The notes under the pieces: model-generated
The model's input: the letters and a program-made list of their open reading frames with translations, nothing else
What the model was told of the DNA's origin: nothing
Databases searched by the model: none
Assembly (NCBI GenBank): GCA_945873145.1
Contig: CAMCBZ010000022.1
Span: 1-43,888 of the forward strand
Direction of reading: 5' to 3'
From: an uncultured Prevotella sp.
GTDB taxonomy: Bacteria; Bacteroidota; Bacteroidia; Bacteroidales; Bacteroidaceae
DNA: 43,888 nt
Position numbers and translations under genes: made by a program
Shown here: positions 33,093 to 41,538 of the stretch, one piece after another
Numbering within the stretch: the stretch's first letter is position 1
Layout of the letters: every line of letters begins with the position of its first letter

Positions 33093-34118
33093 ATGAACAA
33101 GGTCCTACTTATCTACACGGGAGGCACGATCGGCATGGGTCAAAATCCATTGACAGGCGCATTGGAACCACTGGATTTCAACCATCTCGTGGAGTCGATG
33201 CCTGAATTTCAACTGATCAAGACCGACATTGACGTCTATCAGTTCACCCCGCCTATTGATTCCAGTGAGATGTCACCCGGCAAATGGGCACAGCTCGTGA
33301 GAATCATCAACCGTAACTATGACGACTATGACGGTTTCGTTGTGCTGCATGGTACGGATACGATGGCATACACCGCCTCTGCCCTCTCTTTCATGCTGGA
33401 AGGACTGACCAAACCTGTGATTCTCACCGGATCTCAGTTGCCCATCGGCCAGTTGAGAACCGACGGCAAAGAGAACCTTGTGACAAGTATTGAGCTCGCC
33501 GCTTTGAAGGATGACAACGGCCATGCACGAGTGCCGGAGGTGTGTATCTATTTCAGCGGTGTACTACTTAGGGGCAACCGTTCGACGAAAATCAATGCCG
33601 ACGGATTCAATGCTTTCGATTCGTTTAACTATCCTCATCTCTGCGAAGCTGGTGTAAGCTTCACATTTCACGACCATCATATTCTGAAGCCCGACTTCAG
33701 CAAACGCATGCAGGCTCATCTGACAATGGACACCAATGTAGTCGTCTTCAGTCTCTTCCCTGGTATTCAAGAAGGAATTCTTAGACAAGTACTGCAACTG
33801 CAAAGTCTCAGAGGTATTGTCATGCGCAGTTTTGGTAGTGGCAACGCAATGAAGAGTTCATGGCTCATGCACCTGCTCAAAGAAGCAACGCTTAGGGGAA
33901 TTGTCATCGTGAACATCAGCCAGTGCGTTGCCGGAACCGTAGAGATGAGCCGCTATGATACCGGTTATCAACTCAAAGACATCGGTGTCATCTCCGGCCA
34001 CGACTCTACCGTAGAGGCTGCCGTCACCAAGCTCATGTATCTGCAAGCACGATACAACGATCCGAATACCATCCGTAACCTGATGGCAAGAAGCATTGCC
34101 GGCGAGATAACTATCTAA
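33093..34118 (+). CDS. ansA: Type I L-asparaginase
   Basis: AnsA hydrolyses asparagine to aspartate and ammonia. The 341-residue product has both active-site threonine blocks: YTGGTIGM (T12) and VLHGTDTMAYTASAL (about residues 85-99), plus the lysine region further on. There is no signal peptide, so it is the cytoplasmic type I enzyme. The start is set by the promoter box at 33064, whose last base lies 21 bases before this ATG. Confidence 0.95.
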   Translation: MNKVLLIYTGGTIGMGQNPLTGALEPLDFNHLVESMPEFQLIKTDIDVYQFTPPIDSSEMSPGKWAQLVRIINRNYDDYDGFVVLHGTDTMAYTASALSFMLEGLTKPVILTGSQLPIGQLRTDGKENLVTSIELAALKDDNGHARVPEVCIYFSGVLLRGNRSTKINADGFNAFDSFNYPHLCEAGVSFTFHDHHILKPDFSKRMQAHLTMDTNVVVFSLFPGIQEGILRQVLQLQSLRGIVMRSFGSGNAMKSSWLMHLLKEATLRGIVIVNISQCVAGTVEMSRYDTGYQLKDIGVISGHDSTVEAAVTKLMYLQARYNDPNTIRNLMARSIAGEITI

Positions 34119-34166
34119 GCTAACAGGAAAGAATACAATAGGAAATGAGCTGAAAGAAGCTCTTAG

Positions 34167-34232
34167 TATAGCTTATCCAGAATAGCAAAACGGGAAATCA
34201 TGTATTTTCACGATGCTACTGGATAAGCTATA
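34167..34232. repeat. Long imperfect hairpin downstream of ansA
   Basis: Arms TATAGCTTATCCAG (34167-34180) and CTGGATAAGCTATA (34219-34232) are exact complements. After a small bulge the stem continues as TAGCA/TGCTA, with further partial pairing inside. A small hairpin (GAGCT/AGCTC, 34147-34162) precedes it. It may end ansA transcription or be a small mobile-repeat remnant. Confidence 0.7.
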
Positions 34233-34277
34233 ATTTTCATTATCCATGGGCATCATTTGGGAAATTGGCTTAATAGT

Positions 34278-34318
34278 AAAAAAAACAAGAGGTTGAACCA
34301 TAACAGTCCAACCTCTTG
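34278..34318 (-). terminator. Terminator of the rpmB-rpmG-DUF4295 operon
   Basis: On the minus strand, CAAGAGGTTG pairs perfectly with CAACCTCTTG and is followed by eight T. It lies about 30 bases beyond the DUF4295 stop. Confidence 0.92.
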
Positions 34319-34351
34319 TAACATTTATCTTTAAAGTATCAAAATCCGAGA

Positions 34352-34510
34352 TTACTTCTTAAAGAAATCCTTGACGGCCTCATTGGGAACCATCTGCTCA
34401 TCGAAGATGTAAGCACCTGTCTTAGGGCTCTTTACCATCTTAATAACCTTTGAATATGCGCGACCATCCGTAGAACCTTCATGGAGGGTAGCGACCGCTT
34501 TCTTTGCCAT
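34352..34510 (-). CDS. DUF4295 small ribosome-associated protein
   Basis: This 52-residue basic protein (MAKKAVATLHEGSTDGRAYS to NEAVKDFFKK) matches DUF4295, a family confined to Bacteroidota and encoded directly after rpmG. From memory, a small extra protein was seen on the large subunit of a Flavobacterium ribosome (named bL38), and this family is the likely candidate; I am not certain of that assignment. It is the last gene of a three-gene operon ending at the terminator at 34278-34318. The gap to rpmG is 51 bases. Confidence 0.92.
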   Translation of the reverse strand: MAKKAVATLHEGSTDGRAYSKVIKMVKSPKTGAYIFDEQMVPNEAVKDFFKK

Positions 34511-34561
34511 AGTCTATATGTATCTTTTAACTATTAACGTAAAACGAGAACTCTGGTGAGA

Positions 34562-34750
34562 TTACTTGATCTCCTTGTGAAGTGTCATCTTCTTCAAGAT
34601 GGGATTGTACTTCATAAGCTCCAGACGCTCGGGAGTATTCTTGCGGTTCTTTGTCGTAACGTAACGGCTAGTGCCTGGCAGGCCAGAGTTTTTCATCTCT
34701 GTGCATTCCAAGATCACCTGAACTCTATTTCCTTTCGACTTCTTTGCCAT
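34562..34750 (-). CDS. rpmG: 50S ribosomal protein L33
   Basis: bL33 is a small large-subunit protein near the E site. The 62-residue product starts [18 protein letters not shown] and includes [21 protein letters not shown], the family signature. Only one cysteine (C16) is present, so this is the zinc-free form. It lies 5 bases after the rpmB stop. Confidence 0.97.
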   Translation of the reverse strand: MAKKSKGNRVQVILECTEMKNSGLPGTSRYVTTKNRKNTPERLELMKYNPILKKMTLHKEIK

Positions 34751-34755
34751 GATGA

Positions 34756-35019
34756 TTATTCTCCTAATACTTTAATGTCCTTCCAATCGCAGTAGCCTTT
34801 AGAGACTGCCTGCTTCAGAGCTGCGTCCAGTCCAACCTTATTGATGAGACGAAGACCAGCGGCACTAATCTTGAGCGAAATCCAGCAATTCTCCTCTACA
34901 TAGAAGAACTTCTTGCTGAAGAGATTAACGTCAAAGCTGCGCTTTGTGTGGTGCTTTGAGTGAGACACATTGCAACCTCTCTGTGCCTTCTTGCCTGTAA
35001 TCTGACAAATCTTAGACAT
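34756..35019 (-). CDS. rpmB: 50S ribosomal protein L28
   Basis: bL28 is a large-subunit protein. The 87-residue product begins [22 protein letters not shown], the family signature. The CxxC pairs of the zinc-binding form are missing (only C5, C16 and two later single cysteines). A longer frame start at 35082 is rejected because the promoter box at 35071-35078 lies downstream of it; the ATG at 35019 matches the family. It is the first gene of the rpmB-rpmG-DUF4295 operon. Confidence 0.96.
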   Translation of the reverse strand: MSKICQITGKKAQRGCNVSHSKHHTKRSFDVNLFSKKFFYVEENCWISLKISAAGLRLINKVGLDAALKQAVSKGYCDWKDIKVLGE

Positions 35020-35070
35020 CGCTATTCTTTGTTTTTGATTCGATTTTTGATACTTATTCCAAACAGAGTG

Positions 35071-35102
35071 CAAAGTTAGCAATCTTTTTTCTGATTAGCA
35101 AA
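35071..35102 (-). promoter_or_regulatory. rpmB operon promoter
   Basis: On the minus strand, TAACTTTG (35071-35078, -7) and TTTG (35099-35102, -33) are spaced by 20 bases. The surrounding 180 bases up to the next promoter are very AT-rich and hold nothing else recognisable. Confidence 0.78.
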
Positions 35103-35262
35103 TAATTAGCGGGCTAATCTTCACTATTAACTAATTTTTTGTTTTTACGATTCTATACGCTCTTTCCTTTTTCTTAGTTCAAATAAAGACCAAAGCATTA
35201 ACTTTTTCGCACCATTAAGTTTTTTTGCATTGCGAAAAGAGTGATTATTGAAGAGAAATAGT

Positions 35263-35270
35263 TATCTTTG
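35263..35270 (+). promoter_or_regulatory. Promoter -7 box of the MBL-fold gene
   Basis: TATCTTTG ends at 35270. The in-frame GTG at 35270 overlaps it and cannot be the start; the ATG at 35288 is 17 bases downstream. Confidence 0.75.
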
Positions 35271-35287
35271 TGGAAAATTATAACGCA

Positions 35288-36103
35288 ATGCTGCATTTTA
35301 TCTCATTCGGCAGCGGCAGCAGTGGCAACTGTAGTCTGATCTTCACCGAGAATGAAGGGCTACTTATTGACGCTGGCATCGGTGTCCGTATATTAAAAAA
35401 ACACTTGAAAAACTACGGCCTAAACATCTCCAATATTAGGTCTATACTGGTCACACACGATCATGCTGATCATGTGAAGTCAGTGGGTAGTGTGAGCAAG
35501 GATTATCACATCCCAGTATATGCCACGCGCAAAGTGCACGAAGGCATAGAAGAGAACTGGTGTGTGAGGACCAAGGTGCCCCAAGACATGTCGTTTGTCG
35601 TAGAGAAAGGACAACCGTTTCATGTGGGCGGATTTACTATCACCGCTTTTGGTGTCCCACACGACAGTAAAGACAATGTCGGCTATTGCATTGAAGCAGA
35701 GAGCGTCACGTTTGTGTTGATGACGGACATCGGGCATTTTACGGACGAAATGCTTGAGTATGTAGGACGTGCCAATTATCTTGTGATAGAAGCTGACTAT
35801 GAGAAGGCAATGCTCGAAGCCGGCCCCTATCCTGTAGAACTAAAACGAAGAATACAAAGTTCCTTGGGGCATACGAGCAATTTTGATTGCGGCCAAGTGC
35901 TAGCCCAATATGCCACGCCTGCGCTCAGAGGTGTGTGGCTCTGTCATTTGAGCGACACCAACAACCAACCGGAGTTAGCTGAGAAAACGGTCAAGCAAGT
36001 GCTTAGGGCCAGCGGTATCGTAGCGAGCAATGACCCTGGAGCTGATTTCACACTGAATGCGCTTCACAGGAAACTGCCCACAGGCGTATTTGATCTGAAA
36101 TAA
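35288..36103 (+). CDS. MBL-fold metallohydrolase, YycJ/WalJ family
   Basis: This 271-residue metallo-beta-lactamase-fold protein shows the metal motif HDHADH (H57, H59, D61, H62 of the HxHxDH motif), a later His in VPHDSKDN, and GHTSN. The opening FGSGSSGNCSLI is typical of the YycJ/WalJ family, some members of which have been linked to nuclease activity in DNA repair; the activity here is not shown. The gene has its own promoter and lies between rpmB (divergent) and tamL (convergent). The start was chosen from the promoter position. Confidence 0.88.
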   Translation: MLHFISFGSGSSGNCSLIFTENEGLLIDAGIGVRILKKHLKNYGLNISNIRSILVTHDHADHVKSVGSVSKDYHIPVYATRKVHEGIEENWCVRTKVPQDMSFVVEKGQPFHVGGFTITAFGVPHDSKDNVGYCIEAESVTFVLMTDIGHFTDEMLEYVGRANYLVIEADYEKAMLEAGPYPVELKRRIQSSLGHTSNFDCGQVLAQYATPALRGVWLCHLSDTNNQPELAEKTVKQVLRASGIVASNDPGADFTLNALHRKLPTGVFDLK

Positions 36104-36134
36104 CGAGCACTCTCCTTATATTATCAGGGGTCCT

Positions 36135-38375
36135 TTAGAAAGGCATACCCACTGCGAAGTGGAATGTAAAATCACGAGAAAACTTCGGATGGAAGATCGC
36201 CCAATGCTCTTGCTGAGTTGTCCAAGCCGGATTAATGGCTTTCATGCCCCCATCGAAGCGTAGTATGAAATAGCCAAAGTTGATGCGGAGGCCTAATCCA
36301 TAAGAGACAGCAATCTGCTTATAGAATTCATCGAAACGAAACTGTCCTCCTGGCTGATCAGCATAGTTGCGAAGCGTCCAAATGTTACCAGCATCTATAA
36401 AGGCTGCACCATTGAATTTCCAAAAAAGAAAGGTACGATACTCCGCGCTTAGATCTAACTTCATGTCACCCGTCTGGTTGATGAAGTCGATGCGGCCGTC
36501 TTTGCCCCGATAACTACCCGGACCGAGTTCTCGCACCGACCATCCTCTCACGCTGTTGGCTCCTCCGGAGAAATAGCGTTTCTCAAAAGGCAGCACAGTG
36601 CTGTTGGCATAAGGATATGCCATACCAAACGCAGCATGAAAAGCCAGCATATTGCGAGCATCGAACTGCTGGATTCGTGTATAATCAAAATCGAATTTCA
36701 GATACTGGGCATAGGGTATATGATTGAAGAGCGTATACTGCCCATTCTCATTTTTCTTCAGGCCCATCAAAGGAGAGAGTGCTCTCAGTAATCCCCCACC
36801 CGACTCAAAATTCATCTTCAACGCATTGACACCATTGTTATAACTGAATCCCACCCCCATTCTTAGGATAAAGAGATTCTCATAGTTATAGCGCAGGATG
36901 GCATTTCGATTAGAGACATCGTCGAGATAGTCTTCCTTAAAAGTAGCGCTGATCCATGGCATGTAGACATAGTTCAGATCCAAGAGATCGAAGCGGTAGC
37001 GAGTGTTATGCCCCGGATCAGCCCAGCGATAGCGCCACCCCGCAGACAAGACACGACGATGGAACTCTGGCCGATTTTGCATATCCCAGGCTAAAGACAA
37101 CTCTGAAGTAGCACTGCTCTGACGACGAAAGCTACGAGAGAGAAAAGGTGCCAAGAACTCAGGGAATTGAAGTTTGGCCTGTACACCATATTCTATATAG
37201 TCTTCATCGTTGTAACCCTCCAATCCTGTAATGGCCTCAAAAGCACCACGCAATTGCACACTCAGCAGTTCTGATCCGCGTAGCAAGTTTCTATTTTCGT
37301 AGATGAGTGACGCTGCTGCACCCAAGTCTCCTGCCGTGTTGGTGCCTTCGGGTTGAAAAGCAATTGTGGACCTCTTGTTCATGCTCAACTGAATATGGCA
37401 ATCCAAAAGATTGGAGTCGGGAACCTCATTAAACAGAATGTTGGTATACTTCACCGCCTGAAGACGGCTGAAATTGGAATAGGTCTTCTGTAGATCCGTA
37501 TTACTAAATGGACGTCCAGCAGTGATCGCCGTGTTGTTTTCAAGTACATTCCTCCGGAGCTGTGCCTTGCCTAAAGCGCCATCAGAATACTGAACTGAAC
37601 GGATGACAAATCTGGGATGGTCTGTTGGACGAGCATCACTATTGGCCTGATACTTCTTAAGATGCAGCACAATACCCACCGAACGACTGTCGGAAGAGGA
37701 ATCGGCTGTGAACGAAATAAAGTCCTTATGAAACTTGTAATATCCGGAATTCTGAAGCAATGCCGTCAGCCGGTCACGCTCACCCTCCAATGCTTTGATT
37801 GTGAATGGAGATCCTTCGCAAAGGGCAGAAGCCGACTTTCTATGCTGCTGTAGGGATATGCTGTCGTCGTCGACCAGCAATTGTCGAATAGCAGGATCCT
37901 GAATGTCGTAGCTGATATGTCCAAAACGATATTGCGCCCGCGGATGAAGCATATAGACAGCCTTGAGGGAATGTCCCCTAACGATTGTGTCGAGCGTGAC
38001 ACTGGCATGGAGATAGCCTTGGTTGATCATAGCCTGGCGCAAATCGTCCATTGTCAGTCGGGCCGTGAGCGTGTCAAAGACCACAGGACGCTCACCAATA
38101 CGCTTGAGAGTGCGATTGATCCATTTCGTACTGTCCTTACCGGCAAGAGTATATGTGCCCATTGGTATTTTGAAAAGTGAAAACCACTTCGAGTTGGCTT
38201 TTTGGCGTATATAAGGAAAGAGTTGTGAACCATCGAAGGATTTCTCATCTGATCTGATCTCCACAGAGGTGAGCAGATAACTTCCCTGAGGCACATACTT
38301 GGAGGTGCTGCATGCCGACAGAAGGCTTATTGCCAAGACAAGGAATACGTAGAAATATGTAACTTTTGATTTCAA
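36135..38375 (-). CDS. tamL: TamL, lipidated TamA/BamA-type outer-membrane barrel
   Basis: This 746-residue Omp85-family protein has a lipoprotein signal (MKSKVTYFYVFLVLAISLLSAC, in two parts: basic start, then hydrophobic core) ending at C22. POTRA-like domains occupy about 25-390. A 16-strand-type Bac_surface_Ag barrel occupies about 400-746, with the VRGW motif (GGANSVRGWSVRELGPGSYRG) and a C-terminal aromatic residue (AVGMPF). Lipidated TamA homologues, called TamL, are known from Bacteroidota and work with TamB in outer-membrane assembly. The upstream frame extends to 38714, but the promoter box at 38393 shows that translation begins later. The only suitable start is TTG at 38375. tamB is not in the window. 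Confidence 0.87.
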   Translation of the reverse strand: MKSKVTYFYVFLVLAISLLSACSTSKYVPQGSYLLTSVEIRSDEKSFDGSQLFPYIRQKANSKWFSLFKIPMGTYTLAGKDSTKWINRTLKRIGERPVVFDTLTARLTMDDLRQAMINQGYLHASVTLDTIVRGHSLKAVYMLHPRAQYRFGHISYDIQDPAIRQLLVDDDSISLQQHRKSASALCEGSPFTIKALEGERDRLTALLQNSGYYKFHKDFISFTADSSSDSRSVGIVLHLKKYQANSDARPTDHPRFVIRSVQYSDGALGKAQLRRNVLENNTAITAGRPFSNTDLQKTYSNFSRLQAVKYTNILFNEVPDSNLLDCHIQLSMNKRSTIAFQPEGTNTAGDLGAAASLIYENRNLLRGSELLSVQLRGAFEAITGLEGYNDEDYIEYGVQAKLQFPEFLAPFLSRSFRRQSSATSELSLAWDMQNRPEFHRRVLSAGWRYRWADPGHNTRYRFDLLDLNYVYMPWISATFKEDYLDDVSNRNAILRYNYENLFILRMGVGFSYNNGVNALKMNFESGGGLLRALSPLMGLKKNENGQYTLFNHIPYAQYLKFDFDYTRIQQFDARNMLAFHAAFGMAYPYANSTVLPFEKRYFSGGANSVRGWSVRELGPGSYRGKDGRIDFINQTGDMKLDLSAEYRTFLFWKFNGAAFIDAGNIWTLRNYADQPGGQFRFDEFYKQIAVSYGLGLRINFGYFILRFDGGMKAINPAWTTQQEHWAIFHPKFSRDFTFHFAVGMPF

Positions 38376-38392
38376 CTGCGATATTTTTGGTA

Positions 38393-38400
38393 CAAAGGTA
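38393..38400 (-). promoter_or_regulatory. tamL promoter -7 box
   Basis: The minus strand reads TACCTTTG, 17 bases before the TTG start of tamL. It faces away from the trmH promoter 66 bases on. Confidence 0.72.
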
Positions 38401-38465
38401 GTGTATTTTGTTGACAGATTACATAAAAATAACACATTATTTTTATCGGTTACAACATTAATCAC

Positions 38466-38473
38466 TAACTTTG
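38466..38473 (+). promoter_or_regulatory. trmH promoter -7 box, almost touching the start codon
   Basis: TAACTTTG ends only 4 bases before the trmH ATG at 38478. With a start point a few bases after this box, the mRNA would have almost no leader. Confidence 0.7.
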
Positions 38474-38477
38474 CAAT

Positions 38478-39227
38478 ATGATAAGCAAGGCAAGAATAAA
38501 ATTTGTTCATACACTCGAACAGAAGAAGGCACGCATACGCGAACAGCTCTTCGTCGCTGAAGGACCCAAGGTCGTCGGTGACCTGATGGAACGTTTCCAG
38601 CCCAAGATGATTTTCCACACTGCCGACTGGCAGGCTCCAGCCGGTGTGGAGACCGACGAAACCGTCAGCGAGGAAGAGTTGAAAAAACTCTCGTTCTTGC
38701 AGCACCCACAGCAAGTGCTCGCTGTCTTTCCCCTACCCCACACTGAAGCCACCAATATGGAATTGCCAAGTCAGCAGCTCTGCCTTGCCCTCGACGGAGT
38801 GCAGGATCCCGGCAACGTGGGGACAATCATACGGGTAGCCGACTGGTTTGGCATCACACAGATCTATTGTTCCCATGAAACGGCTGATGTTTACAACCCC
38901 AAGGTGGTGCAAGCCACGATGGGCAGCCTTGCAAGAGTGGACATACACTACACCGATTTAGCACCTCTCATCGATCATTTTCCCGAAAATTGCCCTGTCT
39001 ATGGCACCCTGCTTGATGGTGACAATTTGTACCAGCAAAAGTTGAGTAACCATGGCCTCATCGTCATGGGCAACGAAGGGAAAGGACTTTCGGCTGAAGT
39101 CAGACAACGCGTCAACCACAGACTGCTGATCCCCAACTATCCAAAAGGCAGAGACACGGCAGAGAGCCTTAATGTAGCTATCGCCACTGCCATCGTGTGC
39201 GCAGAGTTTAGAAGAAGAATAGAATAA
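38478..39227 (+). CDS. TrmH/SpoU-family RNA methyltransferase
   Basis: This 249-residue SPOUT methyltransferase probably acts on the 2'-O-ribose of rRNA or tRNA; the exact site is unknown. An N-terminal substrate-binding domain (EQKKARIREQLFVAEGPKVVGDL) is followed by the knotted SPOUT core with motifs DGVQDPGNVGTIIR (about 104-117), GNEGKGLS (about 200-207) and NVAIATAI near the C-terminus. In Bacteroides I recall this gene between recN and tamL; here it is divergent from tamL and recN is about 24 kb away. The start matches family alignments even though the promoter box is only 4 bases upstream. Confidence 0.92.
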   Translation: MISKARIKFVHTLEQKKARIREQLFVAEGPKVVGDLMERFQPKMIFHTADWQAPAGVETDETVSEEELKKLSFLQHPQQVLAVFPLPHTEATNMELPSQQLCLALDGVQDPGNVGTIIRVADWFGITQIYCSHETADVYNPKVVQATMGSLARVDIHYTDLAPLIDHFPENCPVYGTLLDGDNLYQQKLSNHGLIVMGNEGKGLSAEVRQRVNHRLLIPNYPKGRDTAESLNVAIATAIVCAEFRRRIE

Positions 39228-39247
39228 ACAGAATAAACAGAATAAAC
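39221..39247 (+). repeat. Three tandem 9-bp copies over the trmH stop codon
   Basis: AGAATAAAC is repeated perfectly three times (39221, 39230, 39239). The first copy contains the trmH TAA stop, so copy-number change would leave the protein end unaffected. The array fills the space before the next ATG at 39259. Confidence 0.9.
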
Positions 39248-39258
39248 GGACTGAAATC

Positions 39259-40263
39259 ATGAATACAGATCATATTGAAAATGAACTTTATAAAGTAAGG
39301 AGTGTCAGAGCCTGCATCAAGTCGGCCACAGACATGATGATCAGTAATCCACTGACTATTCTTCGCCGAACTTGGCTACCGACCTTAGTGCTGAGCATTG
39401 TCACAAGTCTAAGCATTCTATTGTCTGCTTTTTTTGAGTCACAACAACCGACCACAGCAGGAGCCAGTACTGTAAATGCTCCTCTTCTGATTCTCGGTGT
39501 CATCTCGCTCGTTGCCTATATCGCTATTGCATCATGGTGGGGAGCCTCTGTGATCAGTCTGCTGACCGGTCGCAAGGTAAAAGACAATATCCGGCGCATA
39601 CTCTACTCGTTGTTGGCAGTGATCGGATTGTATATAATCGTAGGCGTATGCGTCTCTGTGGGCTATACACTGCCTATGTTTGGCGGTAAAGCTTCTTTGG
39701 GGCATCCTACTATCATCTCACCTTTAGTGGCAGGCATCGTAGTTGTCTTAGCCCTCATCTTTACCCTGCCCATCAGCTATTCTTCCATGAAATATCTCGT
39801 GGAGCCTCAACAAAAACTGACGAGCATTGTCGGCAAGCCATATATGACAGGACTGCACCGCTGGGGATTCCTCTTCATGGCTGCCCTTCTCGGAGGTATC
39901 ATCATCAGTATCCTTATTGTTATCACCGGTGTACCGGAGATCATCCTTGAAACTGCTAAAAAAGCCAACGACATAGGTATGGCAATGGGCGACAGCAATG
40001 GTCTAAGTGCTTCTTTTACGGTACTTCAGTTCTTCGTCACTATCCTATGCTACTTCATTTGGTATTATATCTATTGCTGGATGAACTTTGTGTATTATTA
40101 TGTTTATGGTAGCATCGAGGCTAAAGAAATGGCAAAAAAGGATGTTATAACTACAACCACAGGTAATAGTGCTGACAATCATGACATTGAGGCTATAGAT
40201 AAGCACTTAAAACTGGAAGCAGGAAAGGCATCTGACAGCAAACTCGACATAGAAGACATATAA
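39259..40263 (+). CDS. Predicted inner-membrane protein of unknown function
   Basis: This 334-residue hydrophobic protein has about six membrane helices (around residues 40-60, 75-95, 113-135, 150-172, 205-225 and 255-285). A short N-terminal cytoplasmic part (MNTDHIENELYKVRSVRACIKS) and an acidic, soluble C-terminal tail (about 290-334) flank them. I do not recognise the family. A 31-base gap after trmH and 28 bases before hisB suggest a three-gene transcript with trmH and hisB. Confidence 0.82.
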   Translation: MNTDHIENELYKVRSVRACIKSATDMMISNPLTILRRTWLPTLVLSIVTSLSILLSAFFESQQPTTAGASTVNAPLLILGVISLVAYIAIASWWGASVISLLTGRKVKDNIRRILYSLLAVIGLYIIVGVCVSVGYTLPMFGGKASLGHPTIISPLVAGIVVVLALIFTLPISYSSMKYLVEPQQKLTSIVGKPYMTGLHRWGFLFMAALLGGIIISILIVITGVPEIILETAKKANDIGMAMGDSNGLSASFTVLQFFVTILCYFIWYYIYCWMNFVYYYVYGSIEAKEMAKKDVITTTTGNSADNHDIEAIDKHLKLEAGKASDSKLDIEDI

Positions 40264-40291
40264 TAAGAATCATATTTATTAAAAAGGAGAG

Positions 40292-41368
40292 ATGGAAAAG
40301 CAACGCATTCTTTTTATCGACCGGGACGGCACACTTATCGAAGAACCCGCTGACGAGCAGATCGACTCTTTTGAGAAGTTGCGCTTCGTTCCCGGCGTAT
40401 TCAGCAACCTGGGATATATCCACAAACGCATGGGATTCCGCTTTGTGATGGTCACCAATCAAGACGGATTGGGCACGCCGTCGTTTCCCGAGGAGACATT
40501 CTGGCCTGTACACCGACTGATGCTTCAAGCACTGGAGAGTGAAGGCATCACTTTCGATGACCAACTTATCGACCGGCACTTCCCGGAAGACAATTCACCC
40601 GAGCGCAAGCCCGGCACTGCCATGCTGAAGAAATACATTGACAATCCGGCTTACGACATCGCGGGAAGCTATGTCATCGGCGATAGAGAGAGTGACGAAC
40701 AATTAGCCAAGAATCTTGGATGCAAAGCTATCATCCTTGGACGCGACGGTATGACTTGGGAAAAAGCAGCCGAACTGTTGATTGCCGGAGAACGCACGGC
40801 AGAGGTGAGACGTACCACCAAGGAGACAGACATACTCGTACGTGTCAACCTCGACGGATCAGGCAAAACAGACATTGACACCGGACTTGGCTTCTTTGAC
40901 CACATGCTGGAGCAAATCGGCAAGCACGGTATGATAGACCTCACCGTACACACCAAAGGAGATCTCTGGGTCGATGAGCACCACACCATTGAGGACACTG
41001 GCATTGCACTTGGAGAATGCATCCTCAAAGCATTAGGTGACAAGCGTGGCATCGAGCGCTATGGATTCTGTCTGCCAATGGACGATTGTCTGTGCCAGGT
41101 GGCTATCGACTTTGGCGGACGCCCTTGGCTCGTTTGGGACGCTGAGTTCCACAGAGAAAAAATCGGTGAGATGCCAACGGAAATGTTCATGCACTTCTTT
41201 AAAAGCTTTAGCGACGCTGCACGCATCAACCTGAACATTAAGGCGGAGGGCGAAAACGAGCACCATAAGATAGAAGGTATTTTTAAAGCACTGGCGCGTA
41301 GTCTGAAGATGGCGGTAAGAAGAGATATACACCACTTGGTGCTGCCTTCTACAAAAGGAACACTATAA
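40292..41368 (+). CDS. hisB: Bifunctional histidinol-phosphatase/imidazoleglycerol-phosphate dehydratase
   Basis: HisB catalyses two steps of histidine synthesis. The 358-residue product has an N-terminal HAD phosphatase (DRDGTL with D10 and D12; [14 protein letters not shown]) and a C-terminal IGP dehydratase with the metal-binding motifs DEHHTIED and EHHKIEG (355 residues in E. coli). Other his genes are absent nearby, although hisGDCB is the usual arrangement in Bacteroides. An AAGGAGAG run lies two bases before the ATG, too close to work as a normal Shine-Dalgarno site. A strong terminator follows. Confidence 0.97.
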   Translation: MEKQRILFIDRDGTLIEEPADEQIDSFEKLRFVPGVFSNLGYIHKRMGFRFVMVTNQDGLGTPSFPEETFWPVHRLMLQALESEGITFDDQLIDRHFPEDNSPERKPGTAMLKKYIDNPAYDIAGSYVIGDRESDEQLAKNLGCKAIILGRDGMTWEKAAELLIAGERTAEVRRTTKETDILVRVNLDGSGKTDIDTGLGFFDHMLEQIGKHGMIDLTVHTKGDLWVDEHHTIEDTGIALGECILKALGDKRGIERYGFCLPMDDCLCQVAIDFGGRPWLVWDAEFHREKIGEMPTEMFMHFFKSFSDAARINLNIKAEGENEHHKIEGIFKALARSLKMAVRRDIHHLVLPSTKGTL

Positions 41369-41383
41369 ACACGTTTATAAATC

Positions 41384-41424
41384 AAATAAGGAGAGCAGGA
41401 ATAGTTCTGCTCTCCTTATTTTAT
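41384..41424 (+). terminator. Terminator of the trmH-hisB unit
   Basis: A perfect 15-bp stem (41384-41398 with 41407-41421) with an 8-base loop (GAATAGTT) ends in TTATTTTAT. It is 15 bases after the hisB stop and may also serve the convergent sucD. Confidence 0.93.
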
Positions 41425-41538
41425 ATATAGAGGATCAAGAATCTGGCTTGAAGCCCATTTCTGCTTTACACTGTTGAATAGATACCAAGTCATATCGTTA
41501 CGACTCAGACTTCCATCTTCAACAGCAGCCTTTCTGCT

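Noticed and set aside
40281..40294. Functional Shine-Dalgarno site before hisB
   Set aside because: The AAGGAGAG run lies two bases from the ATG, too close for normal pairing, and this phylum rarely uses such sites.
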